A stretch of DNA of 64,000 nucleotides from Ideonella benzenivorans (GTDB taxonomy: Bacteria; Pseudomonadota; Gammaproteobacteria; Burkholderiales; Burkholderiaceae_C), in contig NZ_JAGWCB010000020.1 in NCBI RefSeq assembly GCF_020387415.1, positions 1 to 64,000 on the forward strand. Direction: 5' to 3'. A program made the position numbers and the translations under genes. Below, in pieces: positions 16,184 to 23,888 of this stretch; position 1 is the first letter of the stretch; each line of letters begins with the position of its first letter. Under the pieces are notes generated by a model. It did not search any database and had not been told where the DNA came from. It was given only the letters and a program-made list of their open reading frames with translations.

Positions 16184-16762
16184 ATGAGCGGCCTCGCCGG
16201 CGCTCTGGCGGCGGGGCTGCTGATGGGCGCCGCCTCGGTGGGCGCAGCGCCCGCTTCGGCGCCGCCCGGGCCCAGCCTGGTGGTGTCGGCCGATGGCCGG
16301 ACCCTCCAGGACACGGTCCGGCCGCTGGTCTGGTCACGCTGCCCACTGGGCATGCGCCCGCACCCGGCGCGCTGCGCCGGGGACGCCACGCTGCTGAACT
16401 TCGCGCAAGCCCAGGCCCAGGCGCGACAGCTGGCGGCGGCCGGGGCGCCGGCCTGGCGCCTGCCCACGGTGACCGAGCTGCGCCGGCTCACCAACCAGCT
16501 GCGCGGCTCCCGCGAGGGGCGTGAGCTGCTGGCCAGCCTGGCGCTGCCGACCGACCGGCCCTGCTGGTCCGGCTCACGGGTGATCCACACCGGCGCGGTG
16601 AACCCCTATGCCTACGACAGCGTCGAGCTGGGTGTCACCGGGCGCCACCGCGAGGGGTTGTTGGCCGGGCAGGTCTGGACCGTGAATTTGCTGACCTCCG
16701 AGGCCCAGGAGCGCAGCCGGGAGGCCACCCTGCCGGTGCTGCTGGTGGCACCGGCCCGCTAA
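16184..16762 (+). CDS. Secreted DUF1566-like protein
   Basis: 192 residues with an N-terminal signal peptide (GALAAGLLMGAASVGAAPAS). The body has the Lcl/DUF1566 pattern: LVWSRCPLGM, a conserved cysteine pair, WRLPTVTELRRL, CWSGSR and W.VNLLTSE near the end. Function of the family is not established. It is the first gene after the mobile island; ATG 16184 has no clear ribosome binding site and the sequence ahead is island-like. The original promoter and perhaps the first codons may have been replaced. Confidence 0.7.
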   Translation: MSGLAGALAAGLLMGAASVGAAPASAPPGPSLVVSADGRTLQDTVRPLVWSRCPLGMRPHPARCAGDATLLNFAQAQAQARQLAAAGAPAWRLPTVTELRRLTNQLRGSREGRELLASLALPTDRPCWSGSRVIHTGAVNPYAYDSVELGVTGRHREGLLAGQVWTVNLLTSEAQERSREATLPVLLVAPAR

Positions 16763-16816
16763 AATCAGCCCTTTGCCGTCCGCGGGAGCGCACGGCGCGT
16801 CTGCTCCCCCCCTCTC

Positions 16817-17488
16817 ATGCGCCACAACCTCAAGACCCGCCTGGGCCGGCTGATCGCCCGCCTCGACATGTACCTGGTGGACCACGGGGCGTTTCGGGCG
16901 CTCTACAACAACCTGCACCACTTGGGCGGCGGCATGTACCGCCTGAGCCAGCCCAGCCCGGCCCAGCTGCGCCGCTACCGGCGCACGCTGGGGGTACGCA
17001 CGGTGATCAACCTGCGCGGCGTGAATCCGCAGCAGGGCGCCTATGCCCTGGAGGAAGACGCCTGCCGCCGTCTGGGGCTGACCCTGGTGAACCACTCGCT
17101 GGGATCCCGCCGCATGCCTTCCAAGGAGGAAGTGCTGGCGCTGCGCGACGCCTTCGAGACGATCGCGTACCCGGCCATGCTGCACTGCAAGTCGGGCGCT
17201 GACCGGGCGGGGTTGGCGGCGGCGCTGTACCGTCACTTCCACCTGGGCGAGCCGATCGAGCAGCTGACCGAACTGAACTGGCGCTACGGCCATTTCAAGT
17301 TCGGCAACACCGGGCGGCTCGACTATTTCTTCGACGCCTACCTGAAGGCCAACCGGGCCGCGCCGATCGCCTTCCTGGACTGGGTGCAGAACGTCTACGA
17401 CCCGCAGGCCCTGCAGGCCGAGTACGACCACCAGAAGCATTCCCGCCTGGGGGCCTGGTTCGTCGACAAGGTGCTGCGCCGCGAATGA
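16817..17488 (+). CDS. Tyrosine / dual-specificity phosphatase family protein
   Basis: 223 residues. The P-loop MLHCKSGADRAG gives the CX5R active site at about residue 119, and VRTVINLRGV matches the upstream strand of cysteine phosphatases. A related family acts on lipid or polysaccharide precursors. It lies 11 bp ahead of the msbA-like exporter, so a role in lipid A or envelope metabolism is possible, but the substrate cannot be read from the sequence. Confidence 0.75.
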   Translation: MRHNLKTRLGRLIARLDMYLVDHGAFRALYNNLHHLGGGMYRLSQPSPAQLRRYRRTLGVRTVINLRGVNPQQGAYALEEDACRRLGLTLVNHSLGSRRMPSKEEVLALRDAFETIAYPAMLHCKSGADRAGLAAALYRHFHLGEPIEQLTELNWRYGHFKFGNTGRLDYFFDAYLKANRAAPIAFLDWVQNVYDPQALQAEYDHQKHSRLGAWFVDKVLRRE

Positions 17489-17498
17489 GGGGGCTGCG

Positions 17499-19238
17499 AT
17501 GAACGATTCCGTCCAGGTCTACCGCCGTCTGCTGGGTTATGCCCGGCCCTACTGGCGCATCGCGGTGGTGGCGCTGCTGGCCATGGGGGCCGCGGCCGGC
17601 CTGGAGCCGCTGGTGCCCACCTTGCTGGAGGGCCTGGTGGACAAGGGCCTGATCGCGAAGGACCCGCAGGCCGGCTGGCGCCTGCCGCTGCTGCTGGCGC
17701 TGACCTTCGCCGCCAAGGGGCTGGTGGACTACATCGCCAACGTGGCCAGCCAGGCGGTGGCCCAGCATGCGATGTCGGACCTGCGCCAGCAGGTGTTCGC
17801 GCATCAGACCGGCCTGCCGCTGGCCGAGCACCAGGCCCGTTCGCACGGGCGCATGTTGAGCAGCGTGCTCAACGACATTCCGCTGCTCAGCCAGGCCCTG
17901 TCCTCGGCCTGGATCATCGTCATCCGCGACACGCTGATCATCATCGGCCTGACCATCAAGCTGTTCCTGCTGGCCTGGCACCTGACCCTGCTGATCCTGC
18001 TGGTGGCGCCGGTGGTGGCCCTGATGATCCGCGTGGCCAGCCGCAAGCTGCGCGTCTCCAACGAGACCATGCGCACCTTGGCGGGCCAACTGGCCGGCCA
18101 ACTGGAGGCGGGGCTGAACGGCATCAAGGAGCTGAAGATCTTCGGCGCCCGCGACTACGAGGCCAGCCGCTTCAACCACCTCAGCGAGGACTTGCGCCGG
18201 GCCACGATGCGGGCGGTGCGGGTGCAGTCGGCCAACGTGCCGCTGGTGCAGGTGCTGGCGGCCCTGGCGGTCTCGGGCGTGATCTTCGTCGTGATGACCT
18301 TGTCGGCGCGCAATCTGCTCACCCCCGGTGAGTTCTTCGGCTTCGTCACCGCGATGTCGCTGCTGTTCGAGCCGATCCGCCGCCTGACCAACGTCAACGG
18401 CACCATCCAGAGCGGCCTGGCCTCCGCGCGTGGCCTGTTCGACCTGCTGGACCAGCCGCTGGAGCCCGAAGGCCAGGGCACGCCGCTGCCGGCCGGCACG
18501 CCGCTGCAGCCCATCGTGTTCGACCATGTCACCTTCTCCTACCCGGGGCAGGAGTCGCCGGCCCTGCGCGACTTCAGCCTGACGCTGCCGCCGGGGCAGA
18601 CGGTGGCCCTGGTGGGCGCCTCCGGCAGTGGCAAGACCACGGTGGCCCAGCTGCTGGCGCGCTTCTACACGCCGCAACAGGGCGCCATCTGCTACGGTAC
18701 GCACGACATCGCCGGTCTGGAATTGCGCAGCTGGCGCGAACAACTGGCCTGGGTGGGCCAGCAGGTGGTGCTGTTCGATGACAGCGTGGCCGCCAACATG
18801 GCCTATGGCCGGCCGGACCTGCCGCGCGAGAAAATCCAGGCCGCAGCCCAGGCCGCCCATGCCTGGGAGTTCATCGAGCGCCTGCCGCAACAGCTGGACG
18901 CGCCCTGCGGCCACAACGGCGTGAACCTCAGCGGTGGCCAGCGGCAGCGCATCGCGATCGCCCGGGCCTTTCTGAAGGACGCGCCGGTGCTGATCCTGGA
19001 CGAGGCCACCTCGGCACTGGACAACGAGAGCGAGCGCCAGGTGCAGGAGGCGCTGGGCGCCTTGGCCCGGCACCGCACCACGCTGGTCATTGCCCACCGG
19101 CTGTCCACCATCGAGACGGCCGACTGGATCGTCGTGATGGACCAGGGCCAGGTGGCGGAGCAGGGCCGGCATGCCGAGCTGCTGGCGCAGGGTGGGCTGT
19201 ACACCCGCTTGCACCAATCCCAGTCCCAGGGGCGATAG
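17499..19238 (+). CDS. msbA: MsbA-type lipid A / phospholipid ABC exporter
   Basis: 579 residues, one half-transporter. Six transmembrane helices occupy roughly 20-310, then an ATPase domain with Walker A GASGSGKTT, signature LSGGQRQRIAIARAF and Walker B VLILDEATSALD. Length and layout match MsbA, which flips lipid A-core across the inner membrane as a homodimer. ATG follows GAGGGGG and lies 10 bp after the phosphatase stop. Other ABCB-type exporters look alike, so the lipid substrate is a family inference. Confidence 0.8.
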   Translation: MNDSVQVYRRLLGYARPYWRIAVVALLAMGAAAGLEPLVPTLLEGLVDKGLIAKDPQAGWRLPLLLALTFAAKGLVDYIANVASQAVAQHAMSDLRQQVFAHQTGLPLAEHQARSHGRMLSSVLNDIPLLSQALSSAWIIVIRDTLIIIGLTIKLFLLAWHLTLLILLVAPVVALMIRVASRKLRVSNETMRTLAGQLAGQLEAGLNGIKELKIFGARDYEASRFNHLSEDLRRATMRAVRVQSANVPLVQVLAALAVSGVIFVVMTLSARNLLTPGEFFGFVTAMSLLFEPIRRLTNVNGTIQSGLASARGLFDLLDQPLEPEGQGTPLPAGTPLQPIVFDHVTFSYPGQESPALRDFSLTLPPGQTVALVGASGSGKTTVAQLLARFYTPQQGAICYGTHDIAGLELRSWREQLAWVGQQVVLFDDSVAANMAYGRPDLPREKIQAAAQAAHAWEFIERLPQQLDAPCGHNGVNLSGGQRQRIAIARAFLKDAPVLILDEATSALDNESERQVQEALGALARHRTTLVIAHRLSTIETADWIVVMDQGQVAEQGRHAELLAQGGLYTRLHQSQSQGR

Positions 19239-19271
19239 GATGAACCAATCAGTCGGATTCGATCAATCAAT
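19235..19271 (+). promoter_or_regulatory. OxyR-like operator upstream of ahpC
   Basis: Four tetranucleotides at the OxyR spacing: ATAG-N7-CAAT-N7-ATTC-N7-CAAT, against the consensus ATAG-N7-CTAT-N7-ATAG-N7-CTAT. It ends 76 bp before the ahpC start. OxyR control of ahpC is common, but the third quarter fits poorly. Confidence 0.4.
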
Positions 19272-19347
19272 CCATGACATGATCATCGCGGCCTAACATT
19301 CATCCCGTACCGTTTTTCACCTCACCAACCACACAGAGGAGTGACGC

Positions 19348-19911
19348 ATGTCCCTGATCAACACCGAAATCAAGCCGTTCAAGACCCAGGCCTACCAAGA
19401 TGGCAAGTTCCTGGAAGTGACCGATGCCACGCTGAAGGGCCACTGGAGCGTGGTGGTGTTCTACCCCGCCGACTTCACCTTCGTCTGCCCGACCGAGCTG
19501 GAAGACCTGGCTGAGCACTACGCCGAATTCAAGAAGCTGGGCGTGGAGATCTACTCCGTGTCGACCGACACCCACTTCGCCCACAAGGCCTGGGCTGACA
19601 CCTCGGAAGCCATCAAGAAGGTCAAGTACGTGATGGTCGGTGACCCGACCGGCGCCATCACCCGCAACTTCGACGTGATGATCGAAGAGGAAGGCCTGGC
19701 CCTGCGCGGCACCTTCCTGATCAACCCGGAAGGCCAGATCAAGCTGTGCGAAATCCATGACAACGGCATCGGCCGTGACGCCAGCGAGCTGCTGCGCAAG
19801 GTCAAGGCCGCCCAGTACGTGGCCACGCACCCGGGCGAAGTCTGCCCGGCCAAGTGGACCGAAGGCGCCGCCACGCTGAAGCCCTCGCTGGACCTGGTCG
19901 GCAAGATCTAA
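19348..19911 (+). CDS. ahpC: Alkyl hydroperoxide reductase subunit C (peroxiredoxin)
   Basis: 187 residues, the usual length. The peroxidatic Cys47 is in [10 protein letters not shown] and the resolving Cys166 in GEVCPAKW. AhpC reduces hydrogen peroxide and organic peroxides and is recycled by AhpF, encoded 184 bp downstream. AGGAG precedes ATG 19348. A hairpin lies after the stop. In a diazotroph it would protect oxygen-labile nitrogenase, but it is a general housekeeping defence. Confidence 0.97.
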   Translation: MSLINTEIKPFKTQAYQDGKFLEVTDATLKGHWSVVVFYPADFTFVCPTELEDLAEHYAEFKKLGVEIYSVSTDTHFAHKAWADTSEAIKKVKYVMVGDPTGAITRNFDVMIEEEGLALRGTFLINPEGQIKLCEIHDNGIGRDASELLRKVKAAQYVATHPGEVCPAKWTEGAATLKPSLDLVGKI

Positions 19912-19934
19912 ACCGGTTTTCCATGACCCAAGCC

Positions 19935-19957
19935 AAGGCGGGCACCCAGTCCGCCTT
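19935..19957 (+). terminator. Hairpin after ahpC
   Basis: AAGGCGG at 19935-19941 pairs with CCGCCTT at 19951-19957 around a nine-base loop, followed by TAG with no long T run. It may reduce read-through so that ahpC is made in excess over ahpF. Confidence 0.45.
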
Positions 19958-20006
19958 TAGCCTCCCCCCGCGGAGCGGCGCTCCCGCCTCTCCCGGGGTG
20001 CTCAGG

Positions 20007-20053
20007 CCCCGTTGAAATCGTCCCGGTGTGTGCCGCGGGTGGTTTCAACGGGG
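20007..20053. repeat. 11-bp perfect inverted repeat between ahpC and ahpF
   Basis: CCCCGTTGAAA at 20007-20017 and TTTCAACGGGG at 20043-20053, with a 25-base GC-rich loop. It lies 43 bp ahead of the ahpF start. It could be an operator, an mRNA-processing hairpin or an attenuator. Confidence 0.5.
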
Positions 20054-20095
20054 TCGGGATGACCTCGCCTGAACACACCGCAGAAAGGACACGCC

Positions 20096-21667
20096 ATGTT
20101 GGACGCCTCCACCCAAGCCCAGCTCCAGGCTTATTTCGAGCGCATCAGCCAGCCCATCGCGCTGGTGGCCAGCCTCGACGACCGCCCGGCCTCGGCCGAG
20201 ATGCGCGAGTTGCTGACCGAGATCGCCGCCCTTGCGCCGGCCAAGATCAGCGCCCGCTTCGACGGCCAGGACGCCCGCCGGCCCAGCTTCCAGATCACCC
20301 GCGCCGGTGCCGACATGGGCGTGCGCTTTGCCGCCATCCCGATGGGCCACGAGTTCACCTCGCTGGTGCTGGCCCTGCTGTGGGCCGGCGGTCACCCGCC
20401 CAAGGTCGAGGCCGACGTGATCGCGCAGATCCAGGCCCTCGAAGGCGATTTCGTCTTCGAGACCTACATGTCGCTGACCTGCCACAACTGCCCGGAGGTG
20501 GTGCAGGCGCTCAACCTGATGGCGGTGCTCAACCCGCGCATCCGCCATGTGGCGATCGACGGCGGTCTGTTCCAGAACGAGATCGACGAACGCCAGATCA
20601 TGGGCGTGCCGGCCGTGTTCCTGAACGGCCAGCCCTTTGCCCAAGGCCGCATGGAGCTGCCCGAGATCCTGGCCAAGATCGACACCGGCGCCGCCGCCCG
20701 CGATGCCGCCAAGCTCTCCACCAAGGCACCGTTCGATGTGCTGGTGGTGGGCGCGGGCCCAGCCGGCGCGGCCGCGGCCATCTACGCGGCCCGCAAGGGC
20801 ATCCGAACCGGCATCGTGGCCGAGCGCTTCGGCGGCCAGACGCTGGACACCCTGGGCATCGAGAACTTCATCTCCGTGCCCGAGACCGAGGGCCCGAAGT
20901 TCGCCGCCGCGCTGGAAGCCCATGTGCGTGTCTATGACGTGGACATCATGGCCAACCAGAAGGTCGACCAGCTGGTGCCGGCCGCCCAGCCGGGGGGCTA
21001 TGCCACGGTCAAGCTGGGCAATGGCGCCGAGCTCAAGAGCCGCACCGTGATCGTGGCCACCGGTGCGCGCTGGCGCAATGTCAACGTGCCGGGCGAGCAG
21101 GAATACAAGACCAAGGGCGTGGCCTACTGCCCGCACTGCGACGGCCCGCTGTTCAAGGGCAAGCGCGTGGCGGTGATCGGCGGCGGCAACTCCGGCGTCG
21201 AGGCGGCCATCGACCTGGCCGGCGTGGTGGCCCATGTCACGCTGGTGGAGTTCGCCGACCAGCTCAAGGCCGACGCGGTGCTGGTGAACAAGCTCAAGAG
21301 CCTGCCCAATGTCGAGATCCACACCAACGCGCAGACCACCGAGATCACCGGCGACGGCCACAAGGTCAACGGCCTGAAGTACAAGGACCGCGTCTCCGGC
21401 GAGGAGCACACGGTGGCGCTCGAGGGCGTGTTCGTGCAGATCGGCCTGGTGCCCAACAGCGAGTTCCTCAAGGGCACGCTGGAGCTGTCCAAGTTCGGCG
21501 AGATCGTGGTGGATGCCAAGTGCCACACCAGCGTGCCGGGCGTGTACGGCGCGGGCGATGTGACGACCGTGCCCTACAAGCAGATCATCATCGCCACCGG
21601 CGAAGGGGCCAAGGCGGCGCTGTCGGCCTTCGACCACCTGATCCGCACCCCGGCGCCCCAGGCCTGA
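20096..21667 (+). CDS. ahpF: Alkyl hydroperoxide reductase subunit F
   Basis: 523 residues, full length. The N-terminal double thioredoxin-fold domain carries CHNC (about 128-131). The C-terminal thioredoxin-reductase-like part has the FAD motif [12 protein letters not shown], the redox pair CPHC, the NAD(P)H motif [12 protein letters not shown] and the terminal GVYGAGDVT. AhpF passes electrons from NADH to AhpC. AAAGGA precedes the start. Confidence 0.97.
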   Translation: MLDASTQAQLQAYFERISQPIALVASLDDRPASAEMRELLTEIAALAPAKISARFDGQDARRPSFQITRAGADMGVRFAAIPMGHEFTSLVLALLWAGGHPPKVEADVIAQIQALEGDFVFETYMSLTCHNCPEVVQALNLMAVLNPRIRHVAIDGGLFQNEIDERQIMGVPAVFLNGQPFAQGRMELPEILAKIDTGAAARDAAKLSTKAPFDVLVVGAGPAGAAAAIYAARKGIRTGIVAERFGGQTLDTLGIENFISVPETEGPKFAAALEAHVRVYDVDIMANQKVDQLVPAAQPGGYATVKLGNGAELKSRTVIVATGARWRNVNVPGEQEYKTKGVAYCPHCDGPLFKGKRVAVIGGGNSGVEAAIDLAGVVAHVTLVEFADQLKADAVLVNKLKSLPNVEIHTNAQTTEITGDGHKVNGLKYKDRVSGEEHTVALEGVFVQIGLVPNSEFLKGTLELSKFGEIVVDAKCHTSVPGVYGAGDVTTVPYKQIIIATGEGAKAALSAFDHLIRTPAPQA

Positions 21668-21698
21668 TGACGGCCTGAGTCTCCGGATCCCGGTCCCT

Positions 21699-21923
21699 TC
21701 AGGCGGCGGGTGGCTCCAGCGGGGCCCCCGCCGCCAGTGCTTTCAGGCAGGCCAGGCACAGGCAGCTGGGGTAGCGCTCGCGCAGGGCCGTCAGCAGCGC
21801 GGGGCTGAGCGTCAGCGAACCGCAGGCGCAGGGTTCGCTGTCCTGGCGGCCGCAATGGAAAGCGCCGCCACACCGCGGGCAGCGGTCGGTGGCGGCGGAC
21901 ACGGTGTCACACAGAGGGGCCAT
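21699..21923 (-). CDS. Cysteine-rich CWC family protein
   Basis: 74 residues with CPRCGGAFHCG, CACG and CLCLACL, the pattern of the small CWC family, probably zinc-binding. Function unknown. It converges on ahpF (32 bp between stops) and follows the chemoreceptor gene's far end; its own promoter lies in the 34 bp shared with the start-to-stop gap of the neighbour, or it is read from an internal one. Confidence 0.7.
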   Translation of the reverse strand: MAPLCDTVSAATDRCPRCGGAFHCGRQDSEPCACGSLTLSPALLTALRERYPSCLCLACLKALAAGAPLEPPAA

Positions 21924-21957
21924 GGACCCAGTGTGGCACAGCGGATGGGAGCGAGGC

Positions 21958-23763
21958 TCAGTGGCCGATGCGGAAGGTGCCCACCGCCTCGGCCAGGCGG
22001 GCGGCCTGCGCCTTCAGGCTGTCGGCCGCCGCAGCGCCCTGTTCCACCAGGGCCGCGTTCTGCTGCGTGACCTGGTCCAGCTGGCTGACGGCCTGATTCA
22101 CCTGGCCAATGCCATCACGCTGCTCGGCCGAGGCCGAGGCGATCTCGCCGATCAGATCGGAGACGCGGCGCACGCTGCCGACGATCTCCTCCATCACCGC
22201 GCCGGTGCGGCCCACCTGCTCGGCGCCGTCGGTGACCTGGCGGGTCGAGGTCTCGATCAGGCCCTTGATCTCCTTGGCGGCTTCGGCACTGCGCTGGGCC
22301 AGCTGGCGCACCTCGCCGGCCACCACCGCGAAGCCGCGGCCCTGCTCGCCGGCCCGGGCCGCCTCGACGGCCGCGTTCAGCGCCAGGATGTTGGTCTGGA
22401 AGGCAATGCCGTCGATCACGCCGATGATCTCGGCCATGCGGCGCGAGCTGCCGGAGATCTCGTTCATGCTGGCCACCACCTGGGTCACCACCTCGCCGCC
22501 CCGTTGGGCCGCCTCGGCAGCCGAGATGGCGAGCTGGTTGGCCTGGGTCGCGGTGTCGGCGGAATGGCCGACCTGCGAGGTCATTTCCTCCATCGAGCTG
22601 GCGGTCTGCTGCAGGCTGGAGGCCATGCTCTCGGTGCGCGAGGACAGGTCCTGGTTGCCGGTGGCGATCTCGTGGCTGGCCACCCGCACCGATTCGCTGG
22701 CGCCGCGGATGTCGCGCAGCGTGTGCTGCAGCTTGTCGACGAAGCGGTTGAAGCTGCCGGCGATGTCGGCCAGCTCGTCGTGGCCATCGGCCGGGATGCG
22801 CCGGGTCAGGTCGCCTTCGCCGGAGGCCACGTCGCGCATCGCGTCGCGCAGCTGGGTCAGCCGGCGCAGCCGGGCCGCGACCAGGCCGCCGACGACGCCC
22901 ACGGCCAGAGCCGCCAGGGCCAGGCTGCCGAGCAGGGACTGCCAGGCCATCGCGGTCACGCCGGCCAGGGCCTCGTCGCGGTCCAGGGCCACCACCAGGG
23001 TCCAGTCCGTACCGTCGATGGGCTGGGCGCCCAGCAGCATGTCGCGCTGGCCGATGCGCACTTCGCTCAAGCGGTCCGGCGAGGCCAGCGTGGCGGCATC
23101 CCCCAGGGCCGGGGCCAACTGGGCGGCCGGCTGCAGCACCTTGCTCACGTCCTCGTGGACCATGACCTTGCCGTCCTTGGCCACGATGAAGCCGAAGCTG
23201 TGCGGCGTGGGGCGGATGGCGGCCACGTTGCGCGAGACGCCGTCCATGAACACGTCGCCGGCGGCCACGGCCTGCACCGCACCGCCGTCACGCAGGGCCT
23301 GGGCAAAGGTGATCACCAGCTTCTTGGTGCTGGCGTCCACATAGGGCGCGGTGATGACCACGCCCTGACCGGCGGCGGCGCTGGTGTACCAGGGGCGGCT
23401 GGTCGGGTCATAGCCGGCGGGCAGCTCCTGCGGCTTGGAGAAGACGATGCGCTTGTCCGCAAAGCCGAAGTAGGTGGTGTCGAAGCCACCGGCCTGGTCG
23501 GCCTGGCGCAGACGTGGCACCGGATCGGCTTCGCTCACCGCGGGGGCGATGGACGCGACCACGGCGCGCCGCTGGGCCATCCATTCGGCGATCGCGCTGG
23601 CGTGGGCACGACCCAGCGCCAGGGTCTGGCCGGTCAGGCTCTGCAGGGCCGCGCGGTGTGCGGTCCACTGGTTGAGGCCAGCCAGCAACAACAGGCTGAC
23701 CAGCACGAGCGCGCCACAGGCGGCGATCAACCGCAGGCGCAGGGAGTGAAATCGGGACGGCAT
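21958..23763 (-). CDS. Methyl-accepting chemotaxis protein (dCache type)
   Basis: 601 residues. The first helix is at about 9-29, a periplasmic Cache-type sensor at 30-280 (FDTTYFGFADKRIVFSKP; YDPTSRPWY), the second helix at 283-305, then HAMP and the signalling domain. The hairpin tip [19 protein letters not shown] is perfectly conserved. FDTTYFG and DPTSRPWYT are typical of dCache_1 sensors of amino acids or organic acids. No CheR/CheB-binding pentapeptide at the end. Single gene; the ligand is unknown. Confidence 0.92.
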   Translation of the reverse strand: MPSRFHSLRLRLIAACGALVLVSLLLLAGLNQWTAHRAALQSLTGQTLALGRAHASAIAEWMAQRRAVVASIAPAVSEADPVPRLRQADQAGGFDTTYFGFADKRIVFSKPQELPAGYDPTSRPWYTSAAAGQGVVITAPYVDASTKKLVITFAQALRDGGAVQAVAAGDVFMDGVSRNVAAIRPTPHSFGFIVAKDGKVMVHEDVSKVLQPAAQLAPALGDAATLASPDRLSEVRIGQRDMLLGAQPIDGTDWTLVVALDRDEALAGVTAMAWQSLLGSLALAALAVGVVGGLVAARLRRLTQLRDAMRDVASGEGDLTRRIPADGHDELADIAGSFNRFVDKLQHTLRDIRGASESVRVASHEIATGNQDLSSRTESMASSLQQTASSMEEMTSQVGHSADTATQANQLAISAAEAAQRGGEVVTQVVASMNEISGSSRRMAEIIGVIDGIAFQTNILALNAAVEAARAGEQGRGFAVVAGEVRQLAQRSAEAAKEIKGLIETSTRQVTDGAEQVGRTGAVMEEIVGSVRRVSDLIGEIASASAEQRDGIGQVNQAVSQLDQVTQQNAALVEQGAAAADSLKAQAARLAEAVGTFRIGH

Positions 23764-23888
23764 GGGGCCTCGCCTCTCAGGGATAACCCTGAGCAGTATT
23801 CCGCGAGAGCCCGACGGGCGAAGGTCTGAAAAAGCACCCGATCCACCTCCATCTGAGGTGGATCAAGGCGCTGTGGGTTGATTTCGGC

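Noticed and set aside
21889-23829. A 646-codon plus-strand frame opposite the chemoreceptor
   Set aside because: Low-complexity translation and complete overlap with a clear methyl-accepting chemotaxis gene; antisense shadow.
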